Assembly (NCBI RefSeq): GCF_036541335.1
Contig: NZ_JAZHBO010000001.1
Coordinates: forward strand, 186,001-250,000
Direction: 5' to 3'
DNA length: 64,000 nt
Source of the DNA: Aquilutibacter rugosus
GTDB taxonomy: Bacteria > Pseudomonadota > Gammaproteobacteria > Xanthomonadales > Xanthomonadaceae
Part shown: piece after piece, positions 20,103-30,521 of the stretch
How positions within the stretch are numbered: position 1 is the stretch's first letter
Layout: every line of letters starts with the position of its first letter
Made by a program: the position numbers and the translations under genes
Notes under the pieces: generated by a model
Database searches by the model: none
The model's input: only the letters and a program-made list of their open reading frames with translations
What the model was told of the DNA's origin: nothing

Positions 20103-21649
<1,547 letters not shown>

Positions 21650-21903
21650 AAGTTTGTGTTGACCGAAGTCAACGATTTGTTTCTTGTGAAAGAATTCGTC
21701 AAGGCTACCGATTACTCGCTTGCATATTGCTTGCTTGAATTGATAGGTTCTTGTTGAACGTCTTTCAAATGGACAGTGTTGCCACTTGCCAGACGCCCGC
21801 ACAAATTTCCTGTTGCATGCTTTCAAAGACCGAACCGTAAGCCTCAGCGCTTTCCGGTTTGTCGCTCCGTAAACATTTGCATGTTTGCCGAAGTGAGCCG
21901 ACT

Positions 21904-21931
21904 ACTATACACCGCTTTTGGCGAGTGTCAA
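21904..21931 (-). promoter_or_regulatory. rrn operon promoter (sigma-70 type)
   Basis: On the minus strand a consensus TTGACA (21926-21931) is followed by a 16-base spacer and TATAGT (21904-21909), placing the transcription start near 21,897. The G+C-rich bases just downstream fit a stringent-type discriminator. Upstream A/T-rich sequence (TTTTTTCGAAAAAAGG) may act as an UP element. Confidence 0.9.
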
Positions 21932-22110
21932 CACCTTTTTTCGAAAAATCTTCATCTCTCTAAGGTGCCGCACCTGGCGAAGTAGCCCGCCGAAGTGATC
22001 ACGAATTCTAACTGGTTTTTCGACACCTCCGCAAGCCCCCTGATGTAAAAAGTTTTGTCCGGCCATTCGGGGGACAATACGTCTTCCCCTATATATAGGA
22101 TCCAGAGCCT

Positions 22111-22575
22111 ATGAATCCCCGCATTCTCCGTTGGCTGGCGGTTGCCGGCCTGTCGATAGCCGGCACGGCCTGCGCCACCAAGCCCGATACCTGGGTGGAG
22201 CTCAAAGGTCAGCGCTATATCGTAGAAGTGGCCGACGACAATGACGAACGTGCGCGCGGACTGATGTTCCGCGAAGCCATGGATGCGGATCGCGGCATGC
22301 TGTTTGTCCATCCGGCCAATGAAATGCAGGCCTACTGGATGAAAAACACGCAAATTCCACTGGATATTCTGTATTTCGATCCGCAGCTCAAGCTAGTGTC
22401 GGCCTCGCTCAATACCCCCCCCTGCTCCGGCGGCGATCAGTGCCCGCCTTATCCGTCGACTGCGCCTGCGCAATACGTGCTGGAACTTAATGCCGGTGAA
22501 GCGCAACGCCTGCAGCTCAAGGATGGCGATACGATGACGGTCAGTCCTTCGATCACTTTGAAATCGCAGGATTAA
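22111..22575 (+). CDS. DUF192 family exported (probable lipo-) protein
   Basis: The 154-residue protein has an N-terminal export signal (RWLAVAGLSIAGTAC) in which the Cys may be a lipobox cysteine, although GTAC is not a perfect match. The rest is a DUF192 domain: RARGLMFREAMDADRGMLFV, then MKNTQIPLDILYFD, and the C-terminal LELNAGEAQRLQLKDGD. DUF192 proteins are small beta-barrel-like exported proteins of unknown biochemistry. The stop overlaps the thiE start by one base (TAATG), so the two are coupled. A TATATA box lies shortly upstream of the start. Confidence 0.88.
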   Translation: MNPRILRWLAVAGLSIAGTACATKPDTWVELKGQRYIVEVADDNDERARGLMFREAMDADRGMLFVHPANEMQAYWMKNTQIPLDILYFDPQLKLVSASLNTPPCSGGDQCPPYPSTAPAQYVLELNAGEAQRLQLKDGDTMTVSPSITLKSQD

Positions 22576-23195
22576 TGATTAATCGTTTATCGCGCGGCGT
22601 GTATGCCATTACGCCGGATCTTGATGACACCGATACCTTGCTGCAGATGACTGCAACTGCGTTGTCTGCAGGACTGGCGTGTCTTCAGTATCGGAACAAG
22701 CAGGCCGATGCAGCATTGGCATTGAATCAGGCGCGTGCATTGCGCGATCTGTGTGCGCACTACAACACGCCACTGATCATTAATGACGATGCGGAACTGG
22801 CGGCATCGATTGGCGCCACCGGTGTGCATTTAGGTGGCGATGATGCCGACGTGCAGGCTACACGCGAACGTTACGGCAGTGCCTTGCTCATCGGTGCCTC
22901 GTGCTACAACGACATGCAACGTGCTGAGCGTGCATGCGCTGCGGGTGCAGACTATGTGGCATTCGGTGCCATGTTTCCTTCATCCACAAAGCCGAAGGCA
23001 GTGCGCGCATCTGCTGCATTACTGACGCAAGCGCGTGCATTGCAAGTCCCCGTTGTGGCCATCGGTGGCATTACTCCCGACAACGGGCGTGCGATCGTAC
23101 AAGCCGGTGCCGATTTACTGGCCGCAATCGACGGCCTCTTCGGACAGGGCGATATTGCCGCTGCTGTCCGTGCCTATCAACTTTGTTTTCAGTGA
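22575..23195 (+). CDS. thiE: Thiamine-phosphate synthase
   Basis: ThiE joins the hydroxymethylpyrimidine pyrophosphate and thiazole phosphate moieties into thiamine phosphate. The 206-residue TIM-barrel protein has LQYRNKQAD (substrate binding), LIINDDAELAASIGATGVHLGGDD, IGASCYND, ADYVAFGAMFPSSTKP, and VVAIGGITPDNG. It overlaps the DUF192 gene by one base and lies eight bases before hemL, the thiE-hemL pairing common in Xanthomonas. No TPP riboswitch was seen ahead of this unit, in contrast to thiC. Confidence 0.96.
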   Translation: MINRLSRGVYAITPDLDDTDTLLQMTATALSAGLACLQYRNKQADAALALNQARALRDLCAHYNTPLIINDDAELAASIGATGVHLGGDDADVQATRERYGSALLIGASCYNDMQRAERACAAGADYVAFGAMFPSSTKPKAVRASAALLTQARALQVPVVAIGGITPDNGRAIVQAGADLLAAIDGLFGQGDIAAAVRAYQLCFQ

Positions 23196-23203
23196 GATTC
23201 AAC

Positions 23204-24499
23204 ATGCGTAATACCACTCAATCCGACCAACTGTTTGCCCGCGCCAAGGAGCTGCTTCCCGGTGGCGTGAATTCACCGGTGCGTGCATTCAAATCCGTTG
23301 GCGGCGATCCCTTCTTTGCCAAGCGTGCCTATGGCGCCATGATCGAAGACGTTGACGGCAATGCGTACATTGACTACGTCGGTTCGTGGGGACCGATGAT
23401 TGCCGGCCATGCGCATCCGCAAGTGCTGCAGGCTGTCAGCGAAACCATTGCCGACGGTCTGAGCTTTGGTACGCCCAATCCGCTCGAAGTTACGATGGCC
23501 GAAGAGATCACCAGGCTTGTGCCGAGCTGCGAAGTCGTGCGCATGGTGAACTCCGGTACCGAGGCCACGCTGTCGGCGATTCGTCTGGCGCGCGGTGCCA
23601 CCGGACGCAGCAAGATCGTCAAGTTCAGCGGCTGCTATCACGGTCATGGCGACAGCTTTCTGGTCAAGGCCGGTAGCGGCGTACTAACTCTGGGCCTGCC
23701 CAATTCGCCGGGCGTGCCGGCTGCACTGAGCGAACTCACACTGACGCTCGATTACAACGACTTTGATCAGGCGCAGGAACTGTTCGACGAATATGGCGAT
23801 GACATCGCTGCTGTGATCATTGAACCCGTGGTCGGCAACGCCAACTGCATTCTGCCCAAGCCCGGTTATCACCAGCACTTGCGCGATCTGTGCACCAAGC
23901 ACGATGCTCTGCTGATTTTTGACGAAGTCATGACCGGCTTCCGCGTCTCGCTGGGCGGTGCGCAGGAACTGTTCGGCATCACGCCGGATCTGAGCACCTT
24001 CGGCAAGATCATTGGTGGCGGCATGCCTGTGGGCGCTTACGGCGGTCGTCGCGACCTGATGAAACAGATTGCGCCGGCAGGCCCGATCTATCAGGCCGGC
24101 ACGCTAAGCGGTAACCCGGTTGCAATGGCAGCCGGTCTGGCGACTCTGAAACTGATCCAACGCCCGGGCTTCCATAGTGAACTGCTGGATAAGACCAACT
24201 ACCTGTGCGACGGACTGGAGCAGGCCGCTAAGGACGCTAACATCGCCTTCCACACGACGCGCGTGCCGGCCATGTTCGGGCTGTATTTCCGCGAAGGCCC
24301 GGTCGAATCCTTCGCCGATGCCCTGCAGTCGGATGCAGCGCGTTACGGACGCTTTTTCCACGTGATGCTCGATCAGGGCGTGTTCCTTGCACCGTCTGCC
24401 TTTGAGGCCGCGTTTATGTCCATTGAACACAGCAAGGACTTGCTGGATCAGACGATTGCAGCCGCCAGGGCGGCCTTTGCGTCACTGCAAAGCGCGTAA
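23204..24499 (+). CDS. hemL: Glutamate-1-semialdehyde 2,1-aminomutase
   Basis: HemL converts glutamate-1-semialdehyde to 5-aminolevulinate, the first dedicated tetrapyrrole step in the C5 pathway. The 431-residue PLP enzyme starts at 23204 (FARAKELLPGGVNSPVRAFKSVGG). It carries VRMVNSGTEATLSAIRLARG, the LLIFDEVMTGFR aspartate motif, and the PLP lysine in TFGKIIGGGMPVGAYGG. Its last 18 bases overlap the 3' end of the convergent argD-like gene. An extended frame upstream lies within thiE and is not used. Confidence 0.97.
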   Translation: MRNTTQSDQLFARAKELLPGGVNSPVRAFKSVGGDPFFAKRAYGAMIEDVDGNAYIDYVGSWGPMIAGHAHPQVLQAVSETIADGLSFGTPNPLEVTMAEEITRLVPSCEVVRMVNSGTEATLSAIRLARGATGRSKIVKFSGCYHGHGDSFLVKAGSGVLTLGLPNSPGVPAALSELTLTLDYNDFDQAQELFDEYGDDIAAVIIEPVVGNANCILPKPGYHQHLRDLCTKHDALLIFDEVMTGFRVSLGGAQELFGITPDLSTFGKIIGGGMPVGAYGGRRDLMKQIAPAGPIYQAGTLSGNPVAMAAGLATLKLIQRPGFHSELLDKTNYLCDGLEQAAKDANIAFHTTRVPAMFGLYFREGPVESFADALQSDAARYGRFFHVMLDQGVFLAPSAFEAAFMSIEHSKDLLDQTIAAARAAFASLQSA

Positions 24500-25699
24500 C
24501 GCGGATTCCAGTCGGGTCAGACCCTCGGCGATGTCGGCATCGCCAATGTTCAAAGCCGGGACAAAACGCAACACATCGGGGCCTGCTTGCAATGCGAGCA
24601 GGCCTTTTTCCATGCAGGCATCTAAGATTTCCGAAGCGCGACCCGACCACGCCTGCGACAATTGCGCGCCCAACATCAGACCTTGGCCGCGAATCTCGGT
24701 GAAGCAGCCAATGCGTGCATTGATCGCCTGCAGACCGTCGACCAGAGCATTGGACTGTCGCGTCACGTTGGCCAGCAACGAAGGATCAGCCAGCATTTCC
24801 AGGGCTTTCAGGGCCACCGCGCTAGCCAAGGGATTGCCGCCAAACGTGCTGCCATGCGCGCCGACCGCCATGCAGTTGGCTGCCTGTTCGGTACACAACA
24901 TGGCACCGATCGGAATGCCGGCGCCCAGGGCCTTAGCCAAGGTCACGACGTCGGGCTTTACTCCGCTTTGCTCCCACGCAAATAAAGTACCGGTGCGACC
25001 CATGCCGCATTGGACTTCGTCAAACATCAGCAGCGCACGCGTGTTATCACACAAATCGCGAAGGCCACGCAGGAACTCGGGCGTTGCGGGCGTGACACCG
25101 CCCTCGCCCTGGACCGGTTCCACCAGGATGGCGCACACATCGCCACGCGCCATGCGTGCGCGGACCGCTGCGAGATCATTGAACGGCAGATAGTCAAAGC
25201 CACCGGGCAGCGGCTCGAACGTCGCCCGATATTTGGGCTGGCCGCCGGCTGTCACAGTAGCCATTGTGCGGCCGTGAAAGCTGTTGTCGAATGTCAGAAT
25301 GGTGCGATGAGATTCGTCACGACCTTGCGACGACGCATAACGACGCGCCAACTTGATGGCGGCCTCGTTGGCCTCGGCGCCGGAGCTGCACAGGAATGCG
25401 CGCGAGGCAAAGCCTGAATGCTCAACCAGGGCCTGCGCTAGACGCAACGGCGGCTCGCTGACAAACACATTGCTGGTGTGCCAGAGTTTGTCGGCCTGTT
25501 GCATCAGAGCCTGACGCAATTGCGGATTGGCATGCCCTAAGGCTGTCACGGCAATGCCGGCAGCCAGATCGACGTATTCGCGACCCTCCCGATCCCAGAC
25601 GCGCGAGCCCTCGCCACGCTCCAGCACGGCTTGGCGTGGTGCGTAAACAGGCAAATAGTAACGGTCGGCCAACTCGCGAATCGAGCGACTATCGGACAT
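24482..25699 (-). CDS. argD: Acetylornithine/succinylornithine aminotransferase family
   Basis: The 405-residue class III PLP aminotransferase has CSSGAEANEAAIKLARRYA, SFHGRTMATVTAGG, LMFDEVQCGMGRTG, the PLP lysine in TLAKALGAGIPIGAM, and GSTFGGNPLAS. These match ArgD/AstC, which act on acetyl- or succinylornithine in arginine biosynthesis or catabolism. The exact substrate cannot be settled from sequence. The start at 25699 gives the usual N-terminus (SIRELADRYYLPVYAPR). It converges on hemL with 18 shared bases and is divergent from the DedA-type gene with an 87-base gap. Confidence 0.92.
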   Translation of the reverse strand: MSDSRSIRELADRYYLPVYAPRQAVLERGEGSRVWDREGREYVDLAAGIAVTALGHANPQLRQALMQQADKLWHTSNVFVSEPPLRLAQALVEHSGFASRAFLCSSGAEANEAAIKLARRYASSQGRDESHRTILTFDNSFHGRTMATVTAGGQPKYRATFEPLPGGFDYLPFNDLAAVRARMARGDVCAILVEPVQGEGGVTPATPEFLRGLRDLCDNTRALLMFDEVQCGMGRTGTLFAWEQSGVKPDVVTLAKALGAGIPIGAMLCTEQAANCMAVGAHGSTFGGNPLASAVALKALEMLADPSLLANVTRQSNALVDGLQAINARIGCFTEIRGQGLMLGAQLSQAWSGRASEILDACMEKGLLALQAGPDVLRFVPALNIGDADIAEGLTRLESALRALQ

Positions 25700-25774
25700 G
25701 ACAAAACTCCGGAATCCGAACACGGTACCCCAGCGGTACCCACGCAACAGTCTAACGGACTGCGCCGCGCCCTT

Positions 25775-25780
25775 TATAAT
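25775..25780 (+). promoter_or_regulatory. -10 box (TATAAT) six bases before the ATG; leaderless start
   Basis: A consensus TATAAT is followed by six bases and the ATG at 25787, so the transcript should begin at the start codon. No Shine-Dalgarno sequence is present. The -35 region has no close match to TTGACA. Confidence 0.6.
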
Positions 25781-25786
25781 CGGTGC

Positions 25787-27778
25787 ATGAATTCCAGTTG
25801 GCTGGAATCCACCATTGCGTGGATCACCGCACATCCCAATGCTGCCGGTTTCGCAATCTTTCTGGTTGCGTTCCTTGACTCGATGATCCTTGCGGGCATT
25901 GTCGTGCCGGCGCTGCCGTTGCTGATCGCCATCGGCACCATTGTCGGCATGGGGCACATCGATCCGCTGTACGCCATTGTTAGCGCCGCGCTGGGCGCTG
26001 TCGCAGGCGATGGCCTGAGCTACTGGGTGGGGCGACGCTGGGGCCACAGTCTGCTGCAGATCTGGCCGTTCAATAAATACCCGGGTCTAATCATCAAGGC
26101 CGAAACCCTGTTCAAACGGCGCGGCGTGTCCAGCATCATCATTGCGCGATTCGTCGGCGCCATTCGGCCGTTCGTGCCGGCCATTGCAGGGATGTCGCGG
26201 ATGCCAGTGCGGCGCTATCTGCCGATCAATCTGTTTGCTGCACTGACCTGGGCTGCCCTGTTTCTGCTGCCGGGCATGTTGCTGGGCGCGTCATACAACA
26301 TCGTGGCGGCGGTAGCCGATCGGCTCGCCATTGTCGTCGGAGGCCTGCTACTGACCACCGGCATGGCAGTGGCTACGGTGTATTACGCCTGGAAATGGTC
26401 GGCGCACAATGCCGACTTCCAACTGGCGCGCCTGCTGGCATGGAGCAAACGGCATCCTTTACTGGGCCGCTTTGCTCAGGGTGTAGTGGATCCGAACCGA
26501 CCGGAATCGCCTTCGCTACTGATACTCGGGGTGTGTCTGCTGCTGCTGGGCTGGGCATGGTTTGCATTGCTTGCCGTGCTGCTGGCCAATGGCGGCGCAT
26601 TGGGCATTGATCACGCGATCTATGACTTCCTGTGGGGCTTGCGCAATCCGCTGGCCGACCGGCTGATGGCTCCGCTGGCCACACTGGGTGATGCACAGGT
26701 CATGGGCCCCGCGCTGCTGGTTGGACTGCTGTATCTGGCCTGGCGCAAGCGTTGGAAGGCCGTCACGCATTGGCTCATTGCCATTGGCTTCGGTGTGGTG
26801 CTGACCTACTTGCTTGCGGCGGCCATTGATTTTCCGGCACCACCGGCGGCAACGCAGGAGTTCAGCTTTCCGGCCGTGTCAATTACGATGTCCACCATTG
26901 TGCTGAGTTTCTTTGCAGTGCTGATTTCGCGCGAATTTCCGCGCAAATCGCGGGTGTGGCCGTACCTGTTAGCGGGACTGATTGTGACATTGACCGCTGC
27001 CGGTCGTCTGTATCTTGGCATGCATTGGTTTAGCGATCTCGTTGGCAGCATGCTGCTCGGTCTGACCTGGGTCATGGTGGTAGGGATTGCGTATCGCTCG
27101 CACCATACACGCGGCTTCTGGATGCGCCCGATTGCACTGGTGTTCTACGTGACGATGCTCGGCGCCGCGATCTGGCATTTGCCGCGCGCGTCCGAACCGT
27201 TGCTGCAGCGCCTGGCTGCCAATCAGCCGACTCGGAACATGGCATCGGCATATTGGTTGGATCAGGGCTGGAGCGAATTGCCTGGTCGCCGTAACGAAGC
27301 CGATGCACGCAGCCGCTGGGATTTGAACTTGCAGGTGGCCGGCTCGGATCTGACGTTGCGTCGCACGCTAGAGGGTCACGGCTTTGTCTCGCAGCCGGCG
27401 GCTACATGGATTGACGTGGTGACTTCGCTCAACACGGGCGAAAGTCCCTTCGGCCATAAGGTGCTGCCGGCTAGCTTTGAAAGCCATCCGGAAACGTTGC
27501 TGATGGTGCGTGATGTGCCCGACGGGACGCGCGAAGTGGTGCGTCTGTGGCCATCGGGTGTGATCCTGGACGGCCGCACGCCGCTTTGGATCGGCAATGT
27601 TCAGACCATGCGTTACGACGAGCCTTACGGTGCTTTGGGTCTATGGCGACCGGTTGCCGATAGCGAGGCGGCATATACCTACGTGCTCGAGGCGCTGCAG
27701 TCCAAACAGGCGCAGCAAAGCGTGCACCCGCAAACGGGGCGCACGGTACTGCGTCTGGATTTAAGTCAGAACCAATAA
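25787..27778 (+). CDS. DedA - PAP2-like - LssY C-terminal fusion membrane protein
   Basis: The 663-residue inner-membrane protein has three parts. Residues about 1-200 form a DedA (SNARE-associated, VTT) domain with FLDSMILAGIVVPALP, GDGLSYWVGRRWG and ARFVGAIRPFVPAIAGMS. The middle, about 225-470, is a six-helix PAP2-type phosphatase fold. The last ~200 residues are a soluble LssY C-terminal domain. In the PAP2 part the usual PSGH block reads FPAVSITMST and the Lys/Arg-Pro motif is missing, though GRLYLGMHWFSD remains, so phosphatase activity is doubtful. DedA proteins act in lipid scrambling (undecaprenyl phosphate) and membrane homeostasis. The gene is monocistronic by context. Confidence 0.87.
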   Translation: MNSSWLESTIAWITAHPNAAGFAIFLVAFLDSMILAGIVVPALPLLIAIGTIVGMGHIDPLYAIVSAALGAVAGDGLSYWVGRRWGHSLLQIWPFNKYPGLIIKAETLFKRRGVSSIIIARFVGAIRPFVPAIAGMSRMPVRRYLPINLFAALTWAALFLLPGMLLGASYNIVAAVADRLAIVVGGLLLTTGMAVATVYYAWKWSAHNADFQLARLLAWSKRHPLLGRFAQGVVDPNRPESPSLLILGVCLLLLGWAWFALLAVLLANGGALGIDHAIYDFLWGLRNPLADRLMAPLATLGDAQVMGPALLVGLLYLAWRKRWKAVTHWLIAIGFGVVLTYLLAAAIDFPAPPAATQEFSFPAVSITMSTIVLSFFAVLISREFPRKSRVWPYLLAGLIVTLTAAGRLYLGMHWFSDLVGSMLLGLTWVMVVGIAYRSHHTRGFWMRPIALVFYVTMLGAAIWHLPRASEPLLQRLAANQPTRNMASAYWLDQGWSELPGRRNEADARSRWDLNLQVAGSDLTLRRTLEGHGFVSQPAATWIDVVTSLNTGESPFGHKVLPASFESHPETLLMVRDVPDGTREVVRLWPSGVILDGRTPLWIGNVQTMRYDEPYGALGLWRPVADSEAAYTYVLEALQSKQAQQSVHPQTGRTVLRLDLSQNQ

Positions 27779-27789
27779 GGTTTTTGGGC

Positions 27790-29175
27790 TTAGCCCAGCG
27801 ACACCCAGGCGGCGTGGAAACGGCGCGGCGCGGCATCGAAACCGCCATTGGACATAAAGACCACATGGTCCCCGGGGCGCACGGTTTCGGTCAGGACCGA
27901 CAGCAGCTCATCGACATCAGCAACAGTACGTCCGTGATGTTTGAGCGAGGAAACGACCTTGCCCGCATCCCAGGCCAGCTCGGGTCGATGCAGGAACACG
28001 ACTTCGTCAGCATCATCGAGTGAAGGAGCGAGCGCATCGGCATGCGCGCCAAGACGCATGGAGTTGCTGCGCGGTTCCATTGCCACCACAATGCGAGCAT
28101 TACCGACCTTGGCCCGCAAACCCGCGAGCGTCGTAGCAATAGCCGTCGGGTGATGTGCGAAATCATCGTAAACCGTGACGTCGTTGTGCTGACCCACAAT
28201 CTCCAGACGGCGCTTGACGCTGGAAAACCCCGCTAAGGCCGGCAACGCCAAGGCCAGTTCGGCATTGACGGCATTAGCCGCCGCAATCGCTGCGAGTGCA
28301 TTCATGACATTGTGACGGCCAAGCAGCGGCCACTCGACGGTGCAGACTTCAGCACCCTCATGCAACACCGCGAAGGCCGATCCGTCGGCAGCAAGCAGAC
28401 GGGCGGACCAGGTAAACGGCTTGCCATCGGCGCTGGTCGATTCATCGAGACCAAAGGTTTCGACGGGAGTCCAGGCGCCCATGTCGAGCACTTCGCGCAG
28501 GTGACGGTCCTCGCCATTGACGATCAGGCGGCCACGTTGCGGCACGGTACGTACCAGATGATGGAACTGCCGCTGGATCTGGCCGACATTGTCAAAGATG
28601 TCCGCGTGGTCGAATTCGAGATTGTTGAGGATTGCAACCAGCGGACGGTAGTGCACAAACTTGGAACGCTTATCGAAAAACGCCGTGTCGTATTCATCGG
28701 CCTCGACGACAAACGCGCGGCCTTTGCCGACGCGAGCCGACGTACCGAAATCCTCGGCGACGCCACCGACCAGGAAGCCCGGCTCCAGGCCGGCAGCCTG
28801 CAGCAGATAGGTCAGGATCGAAGTGGTGGTGGTCTTGCCGTGCGTACCGGCCACGGCCAGCGTATCGCGACCGGGCAGTACGTTTTCGGACAGCCACTGC
28901 GCACCCGAAATGTACTTGCGGCCTTTGTTGAGCACATCTTCGACTGCGAGGTTGCCGCGCGAGAGCGCATTGCCGATCACGATTTCATCGGCATCGGCAG
29001 CAATATGCGCCGGATCGTAACCCTGATGCAAGCGAATCTGCAGCGACTCAAGCTGCGTGGACATCGGCGGATAGATGGCCTGGTCACTGCCCTCGACGGT
29101 GTGGCCCAACTCGCGAGCCAAGGCCGCCACGCCGCCCATAAATGTACCGGCGATGCCGAGAATATGCAGATTCAT
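27790..29175 (-). CDS. mpl: UDP-N-acetylmuramate:L-alanyl-gamma-D-glutamyl-meso-diaminopimelate ligase
   Basis: Mpl recycles the murein tripeptide by ligating it to UDP-MurNAc in the cytoplasm. The 461-residue Mur-ligase-fold protein starts with HILGIAGTFMGGVAALARELGH. It has the ATP loop AVAGTHGKTTTTSIL, the central VEADEYDTAFFDKRSKF and LEFDHADIF, and the C-terminal VYDDFAHHPTAI and MEPRSNSMRLG. These distinguish Mpl from MurC. It is eight bases downstream of adk and probably shares a transcript with it. It converges on the DedA gene with an 11-base gap. Confidence 0.96.
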   Translation of the reverse strand: MNLHILGIAGTFMGGVAALARELGHTVEGSDQAIYPPMSTQLESLQIRLHQGYDPAHIAADADEIVIGNALSRGNLAVEDVLNKGRKYISGAQWLSENVLPGRDTLAVAGTHGKTTTTSILTYLLQAAGLEPGFLVGGVAEDFGTSARVGKGRAFVVEADEYDTAFFDKRSKFVHYRPLVAILNNLEFDHADIFDNVGQIQRQFHHLVRTVPQRGRLIVNGEDRHLREVLDMGAWTPVETFGLDESTSADGKPFTWSARLLAADGSAFAVLHEGAEVCTVEWPLLGRHNVMNALAAIAAANAVNAELALALPALAGFSSVKRRLEIVGQHNDVTVYDDFAHHPTAIATTLAGLRAKVGNARIVVAMEPRSNSMRLGAHADALAPSLDDADEVVFLHRPELAWDAGKVVSSLKHHGRTVADVDELLSVLTETVRPGDHVVFMSNGGFDAAPRRFHAAWVSLG

Positions 29176-29183
29176 GGTGCGAT

Positions 29184-29762
29184 TCAGCCGACTTTAGACT
29201 CGCTATCAATAGCGGTCAGGATGCGATTGAACACCTCATCAAGCTCGCCAACGCCATCGACGATGTTGAGTTGACCGTTGGTGCGGTAGTAGTCAATGAC
29301 CGGTGCGGTCTGCGAATCGTAAATCTCAAGACGCTTACGGACCGATTCCGGATTGTCATCGGCACGGCCCTCGGCTGCGGCACGACCGGCAATGCGGTCG
29401 ATCAGCAAATCGGTCGGCACTTCGAGCTGGACGGCGTAATCCATCGGCTGCTTGATGCGAGCCAGCAAGGTGTTCAACGCATCGGCTTGCGCCAGGTTGC
29501 GCGGATAACCATCGAGAATGAAGCCGTCCTTGCAGTCATCGCGTTGCAGGCGATCTTCGAGCATACCGAGCAGAATGGCATCGCTCACCAGTTCACCGCG
29601 GGCCATGACCTCTTTGGCCTCAAGACCCAGCTTGGTGCCGGCGGCAACCTCACCACGCAACAGATCGCCTGTGGAAATATGCGGAATCTGCAGATAATCC
29701 TTGAGCTTTGCAGCTTGCGTGCCTTTGCCCGAACCCGGTGCACCCAACAGAACCAAACGCAT
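29184..29762 (-). CDS. adk: Adenylate kinase (short form)
   Basis: Adk balances adenine nucleotides (ATP + AMP to 2 ADP). From 29762 the protein has 192 residues, with the P-loop GAPGSGKGTQ, AMP-site ISTGDLLRGEVA, GFILDGYPRNLAQADAL, and the short lid GRAAAEGRADDNPESVRKRL. The long zinc-type lid of the 214-residue E. coli enzyme is missing, as in Xanthomonas and other short bacterial kinases. It precedes mpl on the same strand. A hairpin at 29,796-29,822 separates it from the upstream secreted-protein gene. Confidence 0.96.
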   Translation of the reverse strand: MRLVLLGAPGSGKGTQAAKLKDYLQIPHISTGDLLRGEVAAGTKLGLEAKEVMARGELVSDAILLGMLEDRLQRDDCKDGFILDGYPRNLAQADALNTLLARIKQPMDYAVQLEVPTDLLIDRIAGRAAAEGRADDNPESVRKRLEIYDSQTAPVIDYYRTNGQLNIVDGVGELDEVFNRILTAIDSESKVG

Positions 29763-29795
29763 TGACGTCTCCAACAACTAGAAATGGCTGGGCAC

Positions 29796-29822
29796 AAAAA
29801 TGGCGCCCGAAGACGCCATTTT
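29796..29822 (-). terminator. Rho-independent terminator
   Basis: On the minus strand AAAATGGCG and CGCCATTTTT form a stem with an 8-base loop ending in a T-run. It lies 18 bases after the hypothetical secreted-protein gene and before adk. Confidence 0.75.
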
Positions 29823-29839
29823 ATCAACATATTGAGACT

Positions 29840-30349
29840 TTACCCGCAGCTCCCGATGACATCGACTGCGACGGCATAGGCCGGGCGGGTGCGCTTGGGA
29901 TCATTGGCAGTCCAGGCCTTCTGCGCTTTTTCCTGCAAATACACGCGAGCACGACCCTGCGCATCGAGTTTATACGGAGCGTTATTGACCTTTAGACGCC
30001 AGACCGACAACGTCGCCAGCTGAGAAGGGCACGCAGCGTTCGGAACCTTGACGAGATCATTCAGGACCCAGCGGGGGTCAGACTCGGGTTTGACCTTATC
30101 GGCACTCACAAGCTCTGCACGCGCCACACAGCGAGGCGAGGTCTTGCTGACTTGCATCGTGTAGGGCTTGTCGGGAATGCCCGTGAATTGTCCGGAGATG
30201 CGCGCACAGGCCTCCGGAATCGTCCGCAAGGTGTGGGCCTTACCGACGGCCTGCGGCGTGCCCGTGTCACGCGTGATTTCGGGTGTGGCGGCCAGCGCCA
30301 CCGACACCGGTAATACTATCGCCAGAAATAAGGGAATTCGAAGGGCCAT
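29840..30349 (-). CDS. Hypothetical secreted protein
   Basis: The 169-residue protein has a typical Sec signal peptide (PLFLAIVLPVSVALAATPE), giving a mature protein of about 149 residues. The mature part has four cysteines (in PEACARI, SPRCVAR, NAACPSQ and the C-terminal GSCG), which may form two disulfide bonds in the periplasm. No family was recognised. It stands alone between a terminator and the divergent ppa promoter region (172 bases without a gene). Codon use resembles that of its neighbours, so it is probably a lineage-conserved gene. Confidence 0.75.
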   Translation of the reverse strand: MALRIPLFLAIVLPVSVALAATPEITRDTGTPQAVGKAHTLRTIPEACARISGQFTGIPDKPYTMQVSKTSPRCVARAELVSADKVKPESDPRWVLNDLVKVPNAACPSQLATLSVWRLKVNNAPYKLDAQGRARVYLQEKAQKAWTANDPKRTRPAYAVAVDVIGSCG

Positions 30350-30521
30350 TGAGCGCCGCTCCTTGACTTGTCTAAACCAGATCTCAGCCTGCCTGAAATG
30401 GGCTGAACCGCAGCCAATTACCCGCTAACATGGCGGCTTGGGGCCCGAGTGGTACCATAACATCCGGGCCGCGGCGCTGCCGTGGCATGCACTTTTCGCT
30501 AATCAATCAATGGGAGTCACC

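Noticed and set aside
22934..23203. N-terminal extension of hemL by 90 codons
   Set aside because: The extension lies inside thiE in another frame. The ATG at 23204 gives the conserved GSA-aminotransferase N-terminus.
25700..26047. N-terminal extension of the argD-like gene by 116 codons
   Set aside because: It would overlap the divergent DedA gene; the SDSRSIRELADRYYLPVY start is the family N-terminus.
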